Below are positions 7,838 through 15,263 of a stretch of DNA of 32,113 nucleotides, one piece after another. The notes beneath the pieces were generated by a model, which did not search any database, was not told the origin of the DNA, and worked only from the letters and a program-made list of their open reading frames with translations. The position numbers and the translations under genes are program-made. The DNA is taken from NCBI GenBank assembly GCA_021155915.1, contig JAJNBE010000028.1, positions 1-32,113 of the forward strand. Direction: 5' to 3'. Source of the DNA: Solimicrobium sp. (GTDB taxonomy: Bacteria > Pseudomonadota > Gammaproteobacteria > Burkholderiales > Burkholderiaceae_D). Numbering within the stretch: position 1 is the stretch's first letter; each line of letters starts with the position of its first letter.

Positions 7838-8851
7838 ATGAAAAAAAAGAACACGATGAGTTCGGCAGCGTTAACGAAGCCAAACTCAGTCCTTCTACAC
7901 GGCACGTTTCTATTGATTTCTTTGCTGTCCTTAAGTTCGTCATCGGTTTACGCACATCCGGATTTACCATACCTACAACCACGAGACGTGCCACAGGATA
8001 ATAGCTCCACACAACCAGATATTTATCCAAAGGTCTTGACGCCTTTGCAGAACGCCCCCCTTCCTGTTCCCAAGTATTCTGAAAAGCAAGGTCTGCCACG
8101 AGGTGCATCAGTCCACACGCAACCGGATAGCTCAAACGAAGTGAACTCTTTAGTGGTGGAGCCCTTCCTTGCTTCTGTTCCCGGACAGGCTGCATCTTAT
8201 GAAATGGCAGATATTTCAGATTTGATTGATTTTGGGGTAGTCCGACTGGAAGAAGCGTGGGTTAAAACGCTTCACAAGGCTCCTGTTTATCATTGCTATA
8301 TGGACCCATCTCGTGCTTGCGGGTTTGAAATTGCAAATATTAAGGTAAATTTTATAAATGCTTCATCAGCTTTCGTCAGACCTGATAGTTCAACAGAGGT
8401 GCATTCTGTAGAAATAAAGTCCTTTCTTGACGCTAATGGAGTTGATACACATCATAAATTTAGAGAGGATACTAACTTAATTTATTCGGGAAGAGTTCAT
8501 CTTTTGGGAGACGGGTGGAGGGAAGATTCTAACAAGAATAAAGATTCCCGGAAACGTAAATTCACCTGTACGTCTTCACCGAGTAAATCTGGTAACTGCG
8601 CATTTGAAATTCAGAAGGTTAAGATAAAACTTAAAGACATAAACAATTCGGCTGCTGCCGCTGCAGCCCTAAATGTTTACCATGATGGTAAATCTACACC
8701 TGCAGAACCTTCTTTGCCGTTCTGCGACCAACTTCCGGTTGAAACAGCTTACTATGGCGGGGCTGGTCTTAATTATGCGAGAACGAAGCCTAACTGTTTA
8801 GAGCGAAACGCTAAAGTGCCAGAATCTCTCATGAAACGCAACGCCATGTAG
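7838..8851 (+). CDS. Secreted protein of unknown function with two related modules
   Basis: I do not recognise this 337-residue protein. The ATG at 7838 is chosen over an in-frame one 42 bases upstream because a clear ribosome site (AGGAGT, seven bases away) precedes it and it places a signal peptide at the N-terminus: charged start, hydrophobic core LLHGTFLLISLLSLSSSS, and a likely cut after VYA (residue 39). The mature part opens with a Pro-rich linker. Two similar modules follow. Module A spans about 95-174 and module B about 181-268. Each starts with (Q/R)PDSS-EV-S-v---FL, has a middle V-RL/V-HL strand, and ends with a Cys pair followed by FEI-(N/K)(I/V)K(V/I). Four module cysteines may form disulfides. 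An alanine run (272-277) and two more Cys close the protein. Export to the periplasm or outside is likely; function is unknown. Confidence 0.8.
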   Translation: MKKKNTMSSAALTKPNSVLLHGTFLLISLLSLSSSSVYAHPDLPYLQPRDVPQDNSSTQPDIYPKVLTPLQNAPLPVPKYSEKQGLPRGASVHTQPDSSNEVNSLVVEPFLASVPGQAASYEMADISDLIDFGVVRLEEAWVKTLHKAPVYHCYMDPSRACGFEIANIKVNFINASSAFVRPDSSTEVHSVEIKSFLDANGVDTHHKFREDTNLIYSGRVHLLGDGWREDSNKNKDSRKRKFTCTSSPSKSGNCAFEIQKVKIKLKDINNSAAAAAALNVYHDGKSTPAEPSLPFCDQLPVETAYYGGAGLNYARTKPNCLERNAKVPESLMKRNAM

Positions 8852-8910
8852 GAGGAATGCATTTAGGGATGAACCTTATAGCTAAATATTACTCTAATGG
8901 ATGCTTTAAA

Positions 8911-9396
8911 TCAGGCAACACTGCAATGATTTCTGCGGTATTGCGTTAGAGCGTGATTCATTCGAGCCGCTACGTATTTTTTGGCTAGCAGAGGAGTGCA
9001 TCTAATAACGTGCGCGGAATCGAAAAACAGGGCCAGTTCATCGGTGACAGCGTTAGCGCGCTCGAAATCGGTGATTGTTCGAAGTGCGTTTTTATTAATT
9101 TTTTTAGCTGGCTTTAGGTCTTCCTCAGTGTTAGCCATTAGCTTACGCAATGCGGATGCCACGTTTTTTAAGCCCTGATTTATCTCAGGTGCTGGGCAGT
9201 TATTGTCGTCCAAACTTTCATCAGTCAAAGGTCGAGACCTCTGTACACAACCGTAGCGAGCGAGCCAAAGAAAAGGCGCAGGGAGCGCAGCGACCGGAAT
9301 GTACTTGAGTTCATTAGGATTGCGAGTACCGCGCAACGCCGTATTTGGCTCGCACAATAGGTTGCGCAGAGGTCTCAGGTCAGAGGTCTTATGCAT
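8911..9396 (-). CDS. Chimeric ORF: repeat-derived N-terminus fused to a helical hypothetical protein
   Basis: This 161-codon frame is made of two parts. The first ~54 codons (9396 down to about 9234) run through the palindromic repeat, so they are not ancestral protein. The last ~105 codons (9228 down to 8911) look like real protein: helical, charged and free of repeats (NQGLKNVASALRKLMANTEEDLKPAKK, split here by no stop). If the repeat and one AGGTC copy are removed, the ATG at 9396 falls out of frame and soon meets a stop. The original gene may therefore have started at a TTG at 9228 or been cut by the insertion. No ribosome site precedes either start. I do not recognise the protein. It may be a remnant or a gene whose 5' end was rebuilt by the insertion. 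Confidence 0.4.
   Translation of the reverse strand: MHKTSDLRPLRNLLCEPNTALRGTRNPNELKYIPVAALPAPFLWLARYGCVQRSRPLTDESLDDNNCPAPEINQGLKNVASALRKLMANTEEDLKPAKKINKNALRTITDFERANAVTDELALFFDSAHVIRCTPLLAKKYVAARMNHALTQYRRNHCSVA
9229..9381. repeat. Palindromic MITE-like repeat, copy 1, with 5-bp flanking direct repeats
   Basis: The element proper spans 9234-9376 (143 bp). Its ends are inverted: GAGACCTCTG... on the left and ...CAGAGGTCTC on the right, continuing inward as (T)ACACAACC and GGTTGCG. Further in, GCGAGCCAAA on the left pairs with TTTGGCTCGC on the right, so most of the element can fold into one long hairpin. It is flanked on both sides by AGGTC (9229-9233 and 9377-9381), which looks like a target-site duplication. 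It carries no transposase, so movement would need one supplied elsewhere. Confidence 0.8.
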
Positions 9397-9540
9397 TGAG
9401 AAAATATTTGAATCTGAGAACTATTCCTGACGCTTGTAATTAAAGTGCATAAGCGTTTTTTTCAGTCTTCTTTAGAAATCATCGAAGGCATTAATGATAA
9501 ACCGGTGGATGTAGTTCTTTTTCGTCAAGAAGAAAATATC

Positions 9541-10173
9541 ATGAAGATTTTAGACAGGTTCTCACATTACTTTATGATGTACTTAATATTCCTTTTAATT
9601 TGCTGTCCTTTCAATACGCAAGCTAAAAGTGTTTCGCCAGCCAAACCTAAACTTGAGAAAACCATGGAGCCGACTCAGCCCGCAAGTTGTCCGGTAATAT
9701 TGCGCCATACATTTAATCGCCTCCAGGATGATACAAAACAAGATTTATGCCAATATGCCGGAAAAGTTATTTTAGTTGTCAATACCGCAAGCCATTGCGG
9801 ATTTACTAAACAATATGAAGGGCTGGAGGCTCTTTATGCCAAATACGCTGATCAAGGCTTTGTAATATTAGGATTTCCTTCTAACGATTTTGGTAAGCAA
9901 GAACCGGGTAGCGCAAAAGAAATTGCTGATTTTTGTTACAACACCTATGGGGTAAAATTCCCAATGTTTGCTAAATCGTCCGTCCAAGGTCCAAAAGCAA
10001 ATCCCCTCTACGCTGAATTAATTAAAGCGAGTGGAACAAAACCGAAATGGAATTTTTATAAATACCTTATCGACCGCGATGGGAAAGTAGTGGATACTTA
10101 TTCCAGTATAACGACGCCAGAAAACTCAAAGCTGGTTACTGCGATAGAAAAAGCGTTAAAAAGTGATTTGTAA
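9541..10173 (+). CDS. Glutathione-peroxidase-family thiol peroxidase, exported
   Basis: Members of this family reduce peroxides using glutathione or thioredoxin. I place the start at the ATG at 9541, which gives 210 residues and a clear signal peptide (MKILDRFSHYFMMYLIFLLI core, cut after TQA at residue 28). The ORF extends upstream to 9445, but that extension would bury the signal. The peroxidatic cysteine is C86 in NTASHCGFT, a Cys rather than selenocysteine form. The Trp and Asn of the active site are in KWNFYKYLIDRDGKVV. The second motif reads FPSNDFGKQEPGS, with Asp116 where most family members have the catalytic Gln and Ser114 in place of Cys. A periplasmic location is likely. The gene is bracketed by two copies of the palindromic repeat. 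Confidence 0.9.
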   Translation: MKILDRFSHYFMMYLIFLLICCPFNTQAKSVSPAKPKLEKTMEPTQPASCPVILRHTFNRLQDDTKQDLCQYAGKVILVVNTASHCGFTKQYEGLEALYAKYADQGFVILGFPSNDFGKQEPGSAKEIADFCYNTYGVKFPMFAKSSVQGPKANPLYAELIKASGTKPKWNFYKYLIDRDGKVVDTYSSITTPENSKLVTAIEKALKSDL

Positions 10174-10178
10174 ATATG

Positions 10179-10322
10179 AGAGACCTCTGTACAACACTGC
10201 GAGCAAGAGCTAAAACCCAACCCCTGGGCGCAGAGTAACCCGAATGTATTCGGATAGATGAGGACTACGTGTCCTTTGCACCGGCCGGATGTAGATCGCG
10301 AAGCATCGTTGCAGACGTCTCT
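10179..10322. repeat. Palindromic MITE-like repeat, copy 2 (diverged)
   Basis: The 144-bp element has inverted ends AGAGACCTCTG (10179-10189) and CAGACGTCTCT (10312-10322), differing at one base. The inner sequence is much changed from copies 1 and 3, but the shared order is visible (GGCGCAG, then CCGAATGTA, then GATGAGGA). It starts 5 bases past the glutathione peroxidase stop and ends 15 bases before the flavin reductase start, so it may act as a terminator or processing site between them. I see no flanking direct repeat. Confidence 0.65.
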
Positions 10323-10337
10323 AAAATAGGATAAATT

Positions 10338-10850
10338 TTGAAGGACTCTCCACCCACTGCCCCCATTGCTCCAGTTTCATTCAGCGTGAGTCATTTCCGA
10401 AACGCCCTGTCGCAATTTGCTACGGGGGTAACCATTATTACCACTCGTTTAGAAAGTGGACGATTCTTGGGTCTAACTGCCAGTTCATTTAATTCGGTCT
10501 CATTAAATCCGCCACTGGTGTTATGGAGTTTATCTGAGAAAGCGACCAGTTTGCCCATCTTTTCTGTAAATAGTCATTATGTTATCAATATATTGGCCGC
10601 TAACCAAAAAGAGTTGGCTAAGCAATTTTCTCAACCTTCCCTAGATCGTTTCACTGGCGTTGAATTTAGCTTGTCGGCTAATGGTATGCCCATCTTAGCA
10701 GGAACTGCTGCCTGGTTCGAATGCCGAAACCGCAGTCGCTATCCTGAAGGTGATCATGTAATTTTTGTAGGGGAAGTAGAGCAATGCGCATTTACGCCAA
10801 AGGAACCATTGATATTTCATGGCGGTCAATTATTGTCGTCGCGAAATTAA
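10338..10850 (+). CDS. Flavin reductase-like, FMN-binding split-barrel protein
   Basis: The 170-residue protein belongs to the flavin reductase domain family, whose members reduce FMN or FAD with NAD(P)H, often to feed a partner monooxygenase. The family's opening motif is at about 20-38 (FRNALSQFATGVTIITT), followed by GLTASSFNSVSLNPPLVLWSL and the FMN-contacting NSHYVINILA. Near the end GDHVIFVGEVEQC matches the conserved GDH-i--G-V segment. The start is a TTG at 10338 with AGGAT just upstream; no ATG in a better place exists. No monooxygenase partner lies nearby, so its substrate is unknown. Repeat copy 2 separates it from the gene before it. Confidence 0.88.
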   Translation: MKDSPPTAPIAPVSFSVSHFRNALSQFATGVTIITTRLESGRFLGLTASSFNSVSLNPPLVLWSLSEKATSLPIFSVNSHYVINILAANQKELAKQFSQPSLDRFTGVEFSLSANGMPILAGTAAWFECRNRSRYPEGDHVIFVGEVEQCAFTPKEPLIFHGGQLLSSRN

Positions 10851-10918
10851 CCTCAACCGCGGTTAGCGGGGAGGAGGTAGGAAAAGCAAGAGGATGGACA
10901 ATCGTTTACGGTAAAGAA

Positions 10919-11395
10919 CTACCGGCCTTTACCGTGGCCTTTATCATCGCCTTGACCGTGACCATGGCCTTTATTATGGACTTTACTATGATGCTGCCCC
11001 TGGTTACCACGGTCGTCATCACGGTCATATCTTCGTCCATTTCCATTCCCACGATTTCCGGGATGGTCACGGCGATATTGGGGCGCAAAATCGTTTTGAT
11101 ACCAAACATCATCGACGAAATACACTGAGCGATCGCAGGCATTATATTTACCACAATGACGGCTCCAATTTTTATAGTGCCCCGGTGGTACACGTAAATA
11201 TAGCGGCGGATTTTGCATGCGCCCTCGTTGAATAATAATAGGCTCTTCGTACAATACTCGAGGTTGCATATTCCCCAGTTGAATCTGTCCATAATAGTTG
11301 GGCTCGCCGATATTTATAGAAATACCGACATTAGTAGCCGCCGGAGCCAATAGTGGAGAAACCAACAGGGCTATTGAGATTATAATTTTATTCAT
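10919..11395 (-). CDS. Exported hypothetical protein with Gly/His/Lys/Asp-rich tail
   Basis: The 158-residue protein has a signal peptide (MNKIIISIALLVSPLLAPAA, cut near residue 20). Its core resembles small proteobacterial exported proteins with the pattern VGISINIGEPNYYGQI, a PPLYLRVPPGHYKNW segment, then CGKYNAC (C81, C87) and VYFVDDVWY. The two cysteines probably form a disulfide. From residue 108 to the end the sequence is low-complexity, rich in Gly, His, Asp, Lys and Arg; at the DNA level this part is a run of short imperfect repeats (10919-11050). Similar tails bind metals, nucleic acids or sugars, but no function is established. The two overlapping frames on either strand here are shadows produced by this repetitive stretch. 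Confidence 0.8.
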   Translation of the reverse strand: MNKIIISIALLVSPLLAPAATNVGISINIGEPNYYGQIQLGNMQPRVLYEEPIIIQRGRMQNPPLYLRVPPGHYKNWSRHCGKYNACDRSVYFVDDVWYQNDFAPQYRRDHPGNRGNGNGRRYDRDDDRGNQGQHHSKVHNKGHGHGQGDDKGHGKGR

Positions 11396-11465
11396 GTTTG
11401 ACTCGCTGGGTTATAAAGCACTAATTAAACGTTAGATCGATAGAACGGTTGACCTAACACCAAAC

Positions 11466-12707
11466 CTATTTTCGATGTCTTTTTGCATTGGCCGCAATAC
11501 GCATCCGTAATGCATTTAACTTAATAAACCCGCCGGCGTCCGCTTGATCATATGCACCGCCGTCTTCATCAAAGGTTGCAATATTCATGTCAAATAAAGA
11601 ATCTGTTTTGGAGTCGCGTGACATAGTGGTAACGTTACCCTTATACAGTTTTAACCGCACCCAACCGTTGACGTGTAGTTGTGTGTGATCAATTAAAGTT
11701 TGCAGTGCGATACGTTCCGGCGCCCACCAATATCCGTTGTAAATCATACTGGCATAACGCGGCATTAAGTCGTCTTTAAGATGTGCAACTTCGCGGTCCA
11801 ATGTAATTGATTCGATGGCGCGATGTGCCCGTAGCATAATGGTGCCACCGGGTGTCTCATAACAGCCACGGGACTTCATACCAACATAACGATTTTCGAC
11901 TAAATCTAAACGACCGATGCCGTGTTTTCCCCCTAAACGGTTCAATTCTGTTAAGACGGTTGCCGGAGACATGCGTACGCCGTTTAATGCAATGATATCG
12001 CCGCGTTCAAATTCAACATCCAGAAATTCTGCTTCATTGGGAGCGGATTCAGGACTGACTGTCCAGCGCCACATGGACTCTTCTGCTTCCGCACTTGGAT
12101 TTTCCAAGTGACGCCCTTCAAAACTGATGTGTAACAGGTTAGCATCCATGGAATACGGGGCGCCGCCATTTTTGTGTTTCATATCGATTTCGATGCCCGC
12201 ATCGTGTGCATACTGGAGCAATTTTTCACGAGACAATAGATCCCATTCGCGCCAAGGTGCAATTATTTTGACGTTGGGCATTAACGCATACGCGCCTAAT
12301 TCAAAACGGACCTGATCATTGCCTTTCCCGGTTGCACCGTGCGAGATGGTATCGGCGCCGGTGGTTCTAGCGATATCAATTAAACGTTTAGCAATGAGCG
12401 GACGCGCAATTGACGTGCCAAGTAAGTATTCGCCTTCATACACAGTATTAGCACGAAACATGGGAAAAACGAAGTCACGGACAAACTCTTCGCGCAAATC
12501 ATCGATAAAAATATTTTCCGGTTTGATACCAAATTTTAAGGCCTTTTGTCGCGCTGGTTCCAGCTCTTCACCTTGACCTAAATCAGCAGTAAAAGTCACA
12601 ATTTCGCATTGATAGTTATCTTGTAGCCATTTTAGAATGACAGAAGTATCAAGGCCTCCTGAATAGGCTAAAACTACTTTTTTGGTATCATTACTCTTGT
12701 TATTCAT
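11466..12707 (-). CDS. argG: Argininosuccinate synthase
   Basis: ArgG joins citrulline and aspartate, using ATP, to form argininosuccinate, the next-to-last step of arginine synthesis. The 413-residue protein has the N-type ATP pyrophosphatase loop AYSGGLDTS at 14-22, followed by family blocks [15 protein letters not shown] and APWREWDL. The later block [18 protein letters not shown] is diagnostic. Length is typical. It follows argF on the same strand with a 135-base gap, so they may be one arginine operon, although the gap is long enough for its own promoter. The last enzyme, ArgH, is not in the window. The ribosome site is AGAG before the ATG at 12707. Confidence 0.98.
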   Translation of the reverse strand: MNNKSNDTKKVVLAYSGGLDTSVILKWLQDNYQCEIVTFTADLGQGEELEPARQKALKFGIKPENIFIDDLREEFVRDFVFPMFRANTVYEGEYLLGTSIARPLIAKRLIDIARTTGADTISHGATGKGNDQVRFELGAYALMPNVKIIAPWREWDLLSREKLLQYAHDAGIEIDMKHKNGGAPYSMDANLLHISFEGRHLENPSAEAEESMWRWTVSPESAPNEAEFLDVEFERGDIIALNGVRMSPATVLTELNRLGGKHGIGRLDLVENRYVGMKSRGCYETPGGTIMLRAHRAIESITLDREVAHLKDDLMPRYASMIYNGYWWAPERIALQTLIDHTQLHVNGWVRLKLYKGNVTTMSRDSKTDSLFDMNIATFDEDGGAYDQADAGGFIKLNALRMRIAANAKRHRK

Positions 12708-12842
12708 ATTTTCTCTTTTAGGAAGGAGTGTCGCAAAATTTTTTCCTCACCTCTCTTACCTCATGAGGCGTGTGCAAGGCAACGGCTCGTTTTCACTTGA
12801 GGATAATTACAGTATAAGTGGGAGAGGGCGTAAAACAAGGTT

Positions 12843-13769
12843 CTATTTCGTATCGGAAGTAACTCTTCCAATCACTAAATATTCCAGTAAAGCTTTTTGA
12901 ACATGTAGACGATTTTCTGCCTCATCCCAAACCACCGACTGCGGGCCGTCGATGACTTCTGCAGTTACTTCCTCACCACGATGTGCCGGCAGACAATGCA
13001 TAAATAAGGCGTCCGGTCTGGCTCGCGCCATTTTTTTTGCATCAACCATCCAGCCTTCAAAAGCGGCGAGACGTATCTGATTTTCGGCTTCATAACCCAT
13101 GCTAGTCCATACGTCGGTAGTCACTAGGGAAGCACCTTCGCAAGCGTCTTCAGGATCTTCGAATAGTGTGCAATTGGTGGTTGATGGGGGAATGCGCGAC
13201 AAATCAATTTCATAGCCTTTTGGCGAAGAAATATTCAAGTGAAATCCGAAAATTTGTGCTGCTTGCAACCAGGAATACAGCATATTATTGGCGTCTCCGA
13301 TCCATGCGACGCTTTTCCCCGCGATGGAGCCGCGATGCTCGATGAAAGTAAAGATATCGGCAAGCACCTGGCATGGATGATGTTCGTTGGTCAGGCCATT
13401 GATCACTGGCACGCGTGAATGTGCGGCAAAGCGCTCGATAATTTCCTGACCAAATGTGCGGATCATAATGACGTCACACATGCGTGATATGACCTGACCT
13501 GCATCTTCAACGGGCTCGCCACGGCCGAGCTGACTATCGCGTGTATTCAAATAAATGGCCGCCCCACCCAACTGCTGCATCCCGGCTTCAAACGATAACC
13601 GGGTGCGCGTCGAATTTTTCTCAAACACCATTACCAGTGTGCGGTCTAATAAGGGATGATAGGTTTCGTACTCCTTGAATTTGCGCTTAATAATTCGCGC
13701 GCGTTCAAGACAATAATTAAATTCGTCCAACGTGAAGTCGGACATCTGTAAGAAATGTTTAATATTCAT
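12843..13769 (-). CDS. argF: Ornithine carbamoyltransferase
   Basis: ArgF makes citrulline from ornithine and carbamoyl phosphate. The 308-residue protein has the carbamoyl-phosphate motif STRTR at 53-57, the HPCQ motif at 131-134, and the ornithine-binding HCLPAHRGEEV near 265-275. I choose the ATG at 13769 because MNIKHFLQMSDFT matches the family's usual N-terminus. A TTG at 13814 would add 15 residues without a family counterpart, and neither start has a strong ribosome site. It lies upstream of argG, so the product of this enzyme is the substrate of the next. I looked for an ArgR box before it and could not find a convincing one. Confidence 0.97.
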   Translation of the reverse strand: MNIKHFLQMSDFTLDEFNYCLERARIIKRKFKEYETYHPLLDRTLVMVFEKNSTRTRLSFEAGMQQLGGAAIYLNTRDSQLGRGEPVEDAGQVISRMCDVIMIRTFGQEIIERFAAHSRVPVINGLTNEHHPCQVLADIFTFIEHRGSIAGKSVAWIGDANNMLYSWLQAAQIFGFHLNISSPKGYEIDLSRIPPSTTNCTLFEDPEDACEGASLVTTDVWTSMGYEAENQIRLAAFEGWMVDAKKMARARPDALFMHCLPAHRGEEVTAEVIDGPQSVVWDEAENRLHVQKALLEYLVIGRVTSDTK

Positions 13770-13887
13770 ATCGAAAAAGGGCAAACGTGAGGCAGAAACT
13801 GCTTCCAATTGCAAACCTTATTGTTGTAAAAGCGGGCTTAATTATAGGGGATTATTGGAAAATAGGTAGCAGGTAAAAGAAGTTTAG

Positions 13888-13905
13888 TTAGCTATGAATA
13901 GCTAA
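13888..13905. promoter_or_regulatory. Perfect 8-bp inverted repeat upstream of argF
   Basis: TTAGCTAT and ATAGCTAA are perfect inverted arms around GA. It lies about 120 bases before the argF start and 100 bases after the rsgA stop. It could be an operator or a weak hairpin. It does not match the ArgR consensus well. Confidence 0.3.
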
Positions 13906-14004
13906 AAACAGCTCTATGCAGTTTTAATGGGTAATATGATTCTCCCATGTTGCGGAAATGACCGAATCTATTTTCATGACAACCGTTGAGTGATATAAAT
14001 TTGG

Positions 14005-14901
14005 TTATTTATACCCCAACGTTTGCGCCGACTCATGTACCAGTTGTTTGTACATGGTATGACGCATCGGACTGATTTCTTCAGCCTTAACGGCCGCTAA
14101 GATGGCACAGCCAGGCTCTGTATGGTGATGACAATTATAAAATTTACACTTTCCCAAATGCGGTCTGAATTCGATAAAAGCTCGCTCCAACATCCCTTCA
14201 CTCAAATGATGTAAGCCGAATTCTTGAAAACCGGGCGAATCGATAATAGTGCTGTGGTCGTTTAAATGATACGAGCGTACAAAAGTCGTGGTGTGTTTGC
14301 CTGTGTCTAAAGCGGCAGAGATTTCACGAGTGGCCAGTTCCGCGTCGGGAATGAGCAAATTAATCAGAGAAGATTTTCCCATGCCAGATTGTCCAATCAA
14401 AATAGTCGCTTGATTTTCAAGCAGGGGTAAAAGCGTATCCAGTGTTTGGCGCGGATCACTTTTGGCTGAGACTAAATGTACGGGGTAACCTATTTTTTGA
14501 TAAATTTTTAAACGCTGCTGCACCGGCGGTAACAGATCGATTACATCAATTTTATTAAGTATTAAATGCGCCCGAATGCCACCTGCTTCGGCAGCAATGA
14601 GCGCACGTGAGATTAGATCGTCGGCAAAGCCCGGTTCGGTGGCTACCACAATAAATAGTTGAGATAAATTAGCAGCAAGTAATTTTGAGCGATATTGATC
14701 CGATCGATAAAGCAGTGTTTTCCGTTCAGTAATGGCTTCAATTACCCCTTGGTTTTTAGAGGTGAGTTTATATTCAACTATATCGCCAACGGCGACATCA
14801 CTCTTTTTTCCACGTGTGACACAATTTAAGACGATGTCTTGTGCTTCAACTAAATAATGACGGCCATGCGCGGCGATGACGGTGCCCAGTAATGGTGACA
14901 T
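14005..14901 (-). CDS. rsgA: Ribosome small subunit maturation GTPase RsgA
   Basis: RsgA is a late assembly factor of the 30S ribosomal subunit. The 298-residue protein shows the circularly permuted GTPase order: an OB-fold at about 1-65, then NKID (G4, 116-119), SAK (G5, 145-147), the P-loop GQSGMGKS (G1, 170-177), and [10 protein letters not shown] (G3, 221-230). The C-terminal zinc-binding module has [15 protein letters not shown] (C252, C257, H259, C265). Its ATG overlaps the phhB stop in TAATG, so the two are translationally coupled. Length is close to the shorter members of the family. Confidence 0.97.
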   Translation of the reverse strand: MSPLLGTVIAAHGRHYLVEAQDIVLNCVTRGKKSDVAVGDIVEYKLTSKNQGVIEAITERKTLLYRSDQYRSKLLAANLSQLFIVVATEPGFADDLISRALIAAEAGGIRAHLILNKIDVIDLLPPVQQRLKIYQKIGYPVHLVSAKSDPRQTLDTLLPLLENQATILIGQSGMGKSSLINLLIPDAELATREISAALDTGKHTTTFVRSYHLNDHSTIIDSPGFQEFGLHHLSEGMLERAFIEFRPHLGKCKFYNCHHHTEPGCAILAAVKAEEISPMRHTMYKQLVHESAQTLGYK

Positions 14902-15251
14902 TAAGAGAATGACTGCTGATAGATTGCATCCACTTTAGCAGCACAGATGAAATCATTGAGGGATAATCCCCCTTTTCCCCCATTGACACTATGTGTATCA
15001 AACTTGATTATGCAATTTGAATAGGTCAGAGTAATTTCAGGATGGTGGTCTTCCGCATGAAACACATAGGTAATCGCATTAAAGAACGCCGTCGTTTCGT
15101 AATAATTTTTGAATTTAAAGTTTTTGACGATGTGGTTATCTATTTCACTCCATCCAGATAGTGCTGTTAGGTAATCGTTGATGTCACCATGTGTTAACGC
15201 CGTTTCCGTATGGGTACATTTGAGCGCTAATAATTCTTGTGTATTGGGCAT
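14901..15251 (-). CDS. phhB: Pterin-4a-carbinolamine dehydratase
   Basis: This small enzyme dehydrates 4a-hydroxy-tetrahydropterin to recycle the cofactor of aromatic amino-acid hydroxylases. The 116-residue protein has the family signature: [20 protein letters not shown], then EDHHPEI with the catalytic histidine pair, [15 protein letters not shown] and [18 protein letters not shown] short Gly/Lys insert (NGGKGG) sits before GLSLND. No phenylalanine hydroxylase gene is seen in the window, so its partner is unknown. In many Gammaproteobacteria this gene occurs next to rsgA and orn without a hydroxylase, and a second role has been suggested. Its stop overlaps the rsgA start. Confidence 0.93.
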   Translation of the reverse strand: MPNTQELLALKCTHTETALTHGDINDYLTALSGWSEIDNHIVKNFKFKNYYETTAFFNAITYVFHAEDHHPEITLTYSNCIIKFDTHSVNGGKGGLSLNDFICAAKVDAIYQQSFS

Positions 15252-15263
15252 AATATTCTTCCC

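Noticed and set aside
9229..10322. CRISPR array
   Set aside because: The repeats are ~145 bp, palindromic and irregularly spaced, with no spacer-repeat pattern and no cas genes.
10784..11292. Two overlapping open frames (one plus, one minus) across the end of the exported 158-residue gene
   Set aside because: Both are shadows of its repetitive Gly/His-rich tail; they lack ribosome sites and protein-like family patterns.
13770..13814. TTG start that would lengthen ArgF by 15 residues
   Set aside because: The extra residues have no counterpart in the family, and the AGG before the TTG is too close to serve well.
13770..14004. ArgR operator before argF
   Set aside because: No stretch fits the TGAAT...ATTCA pattern; only an unrelated palindrome is present.
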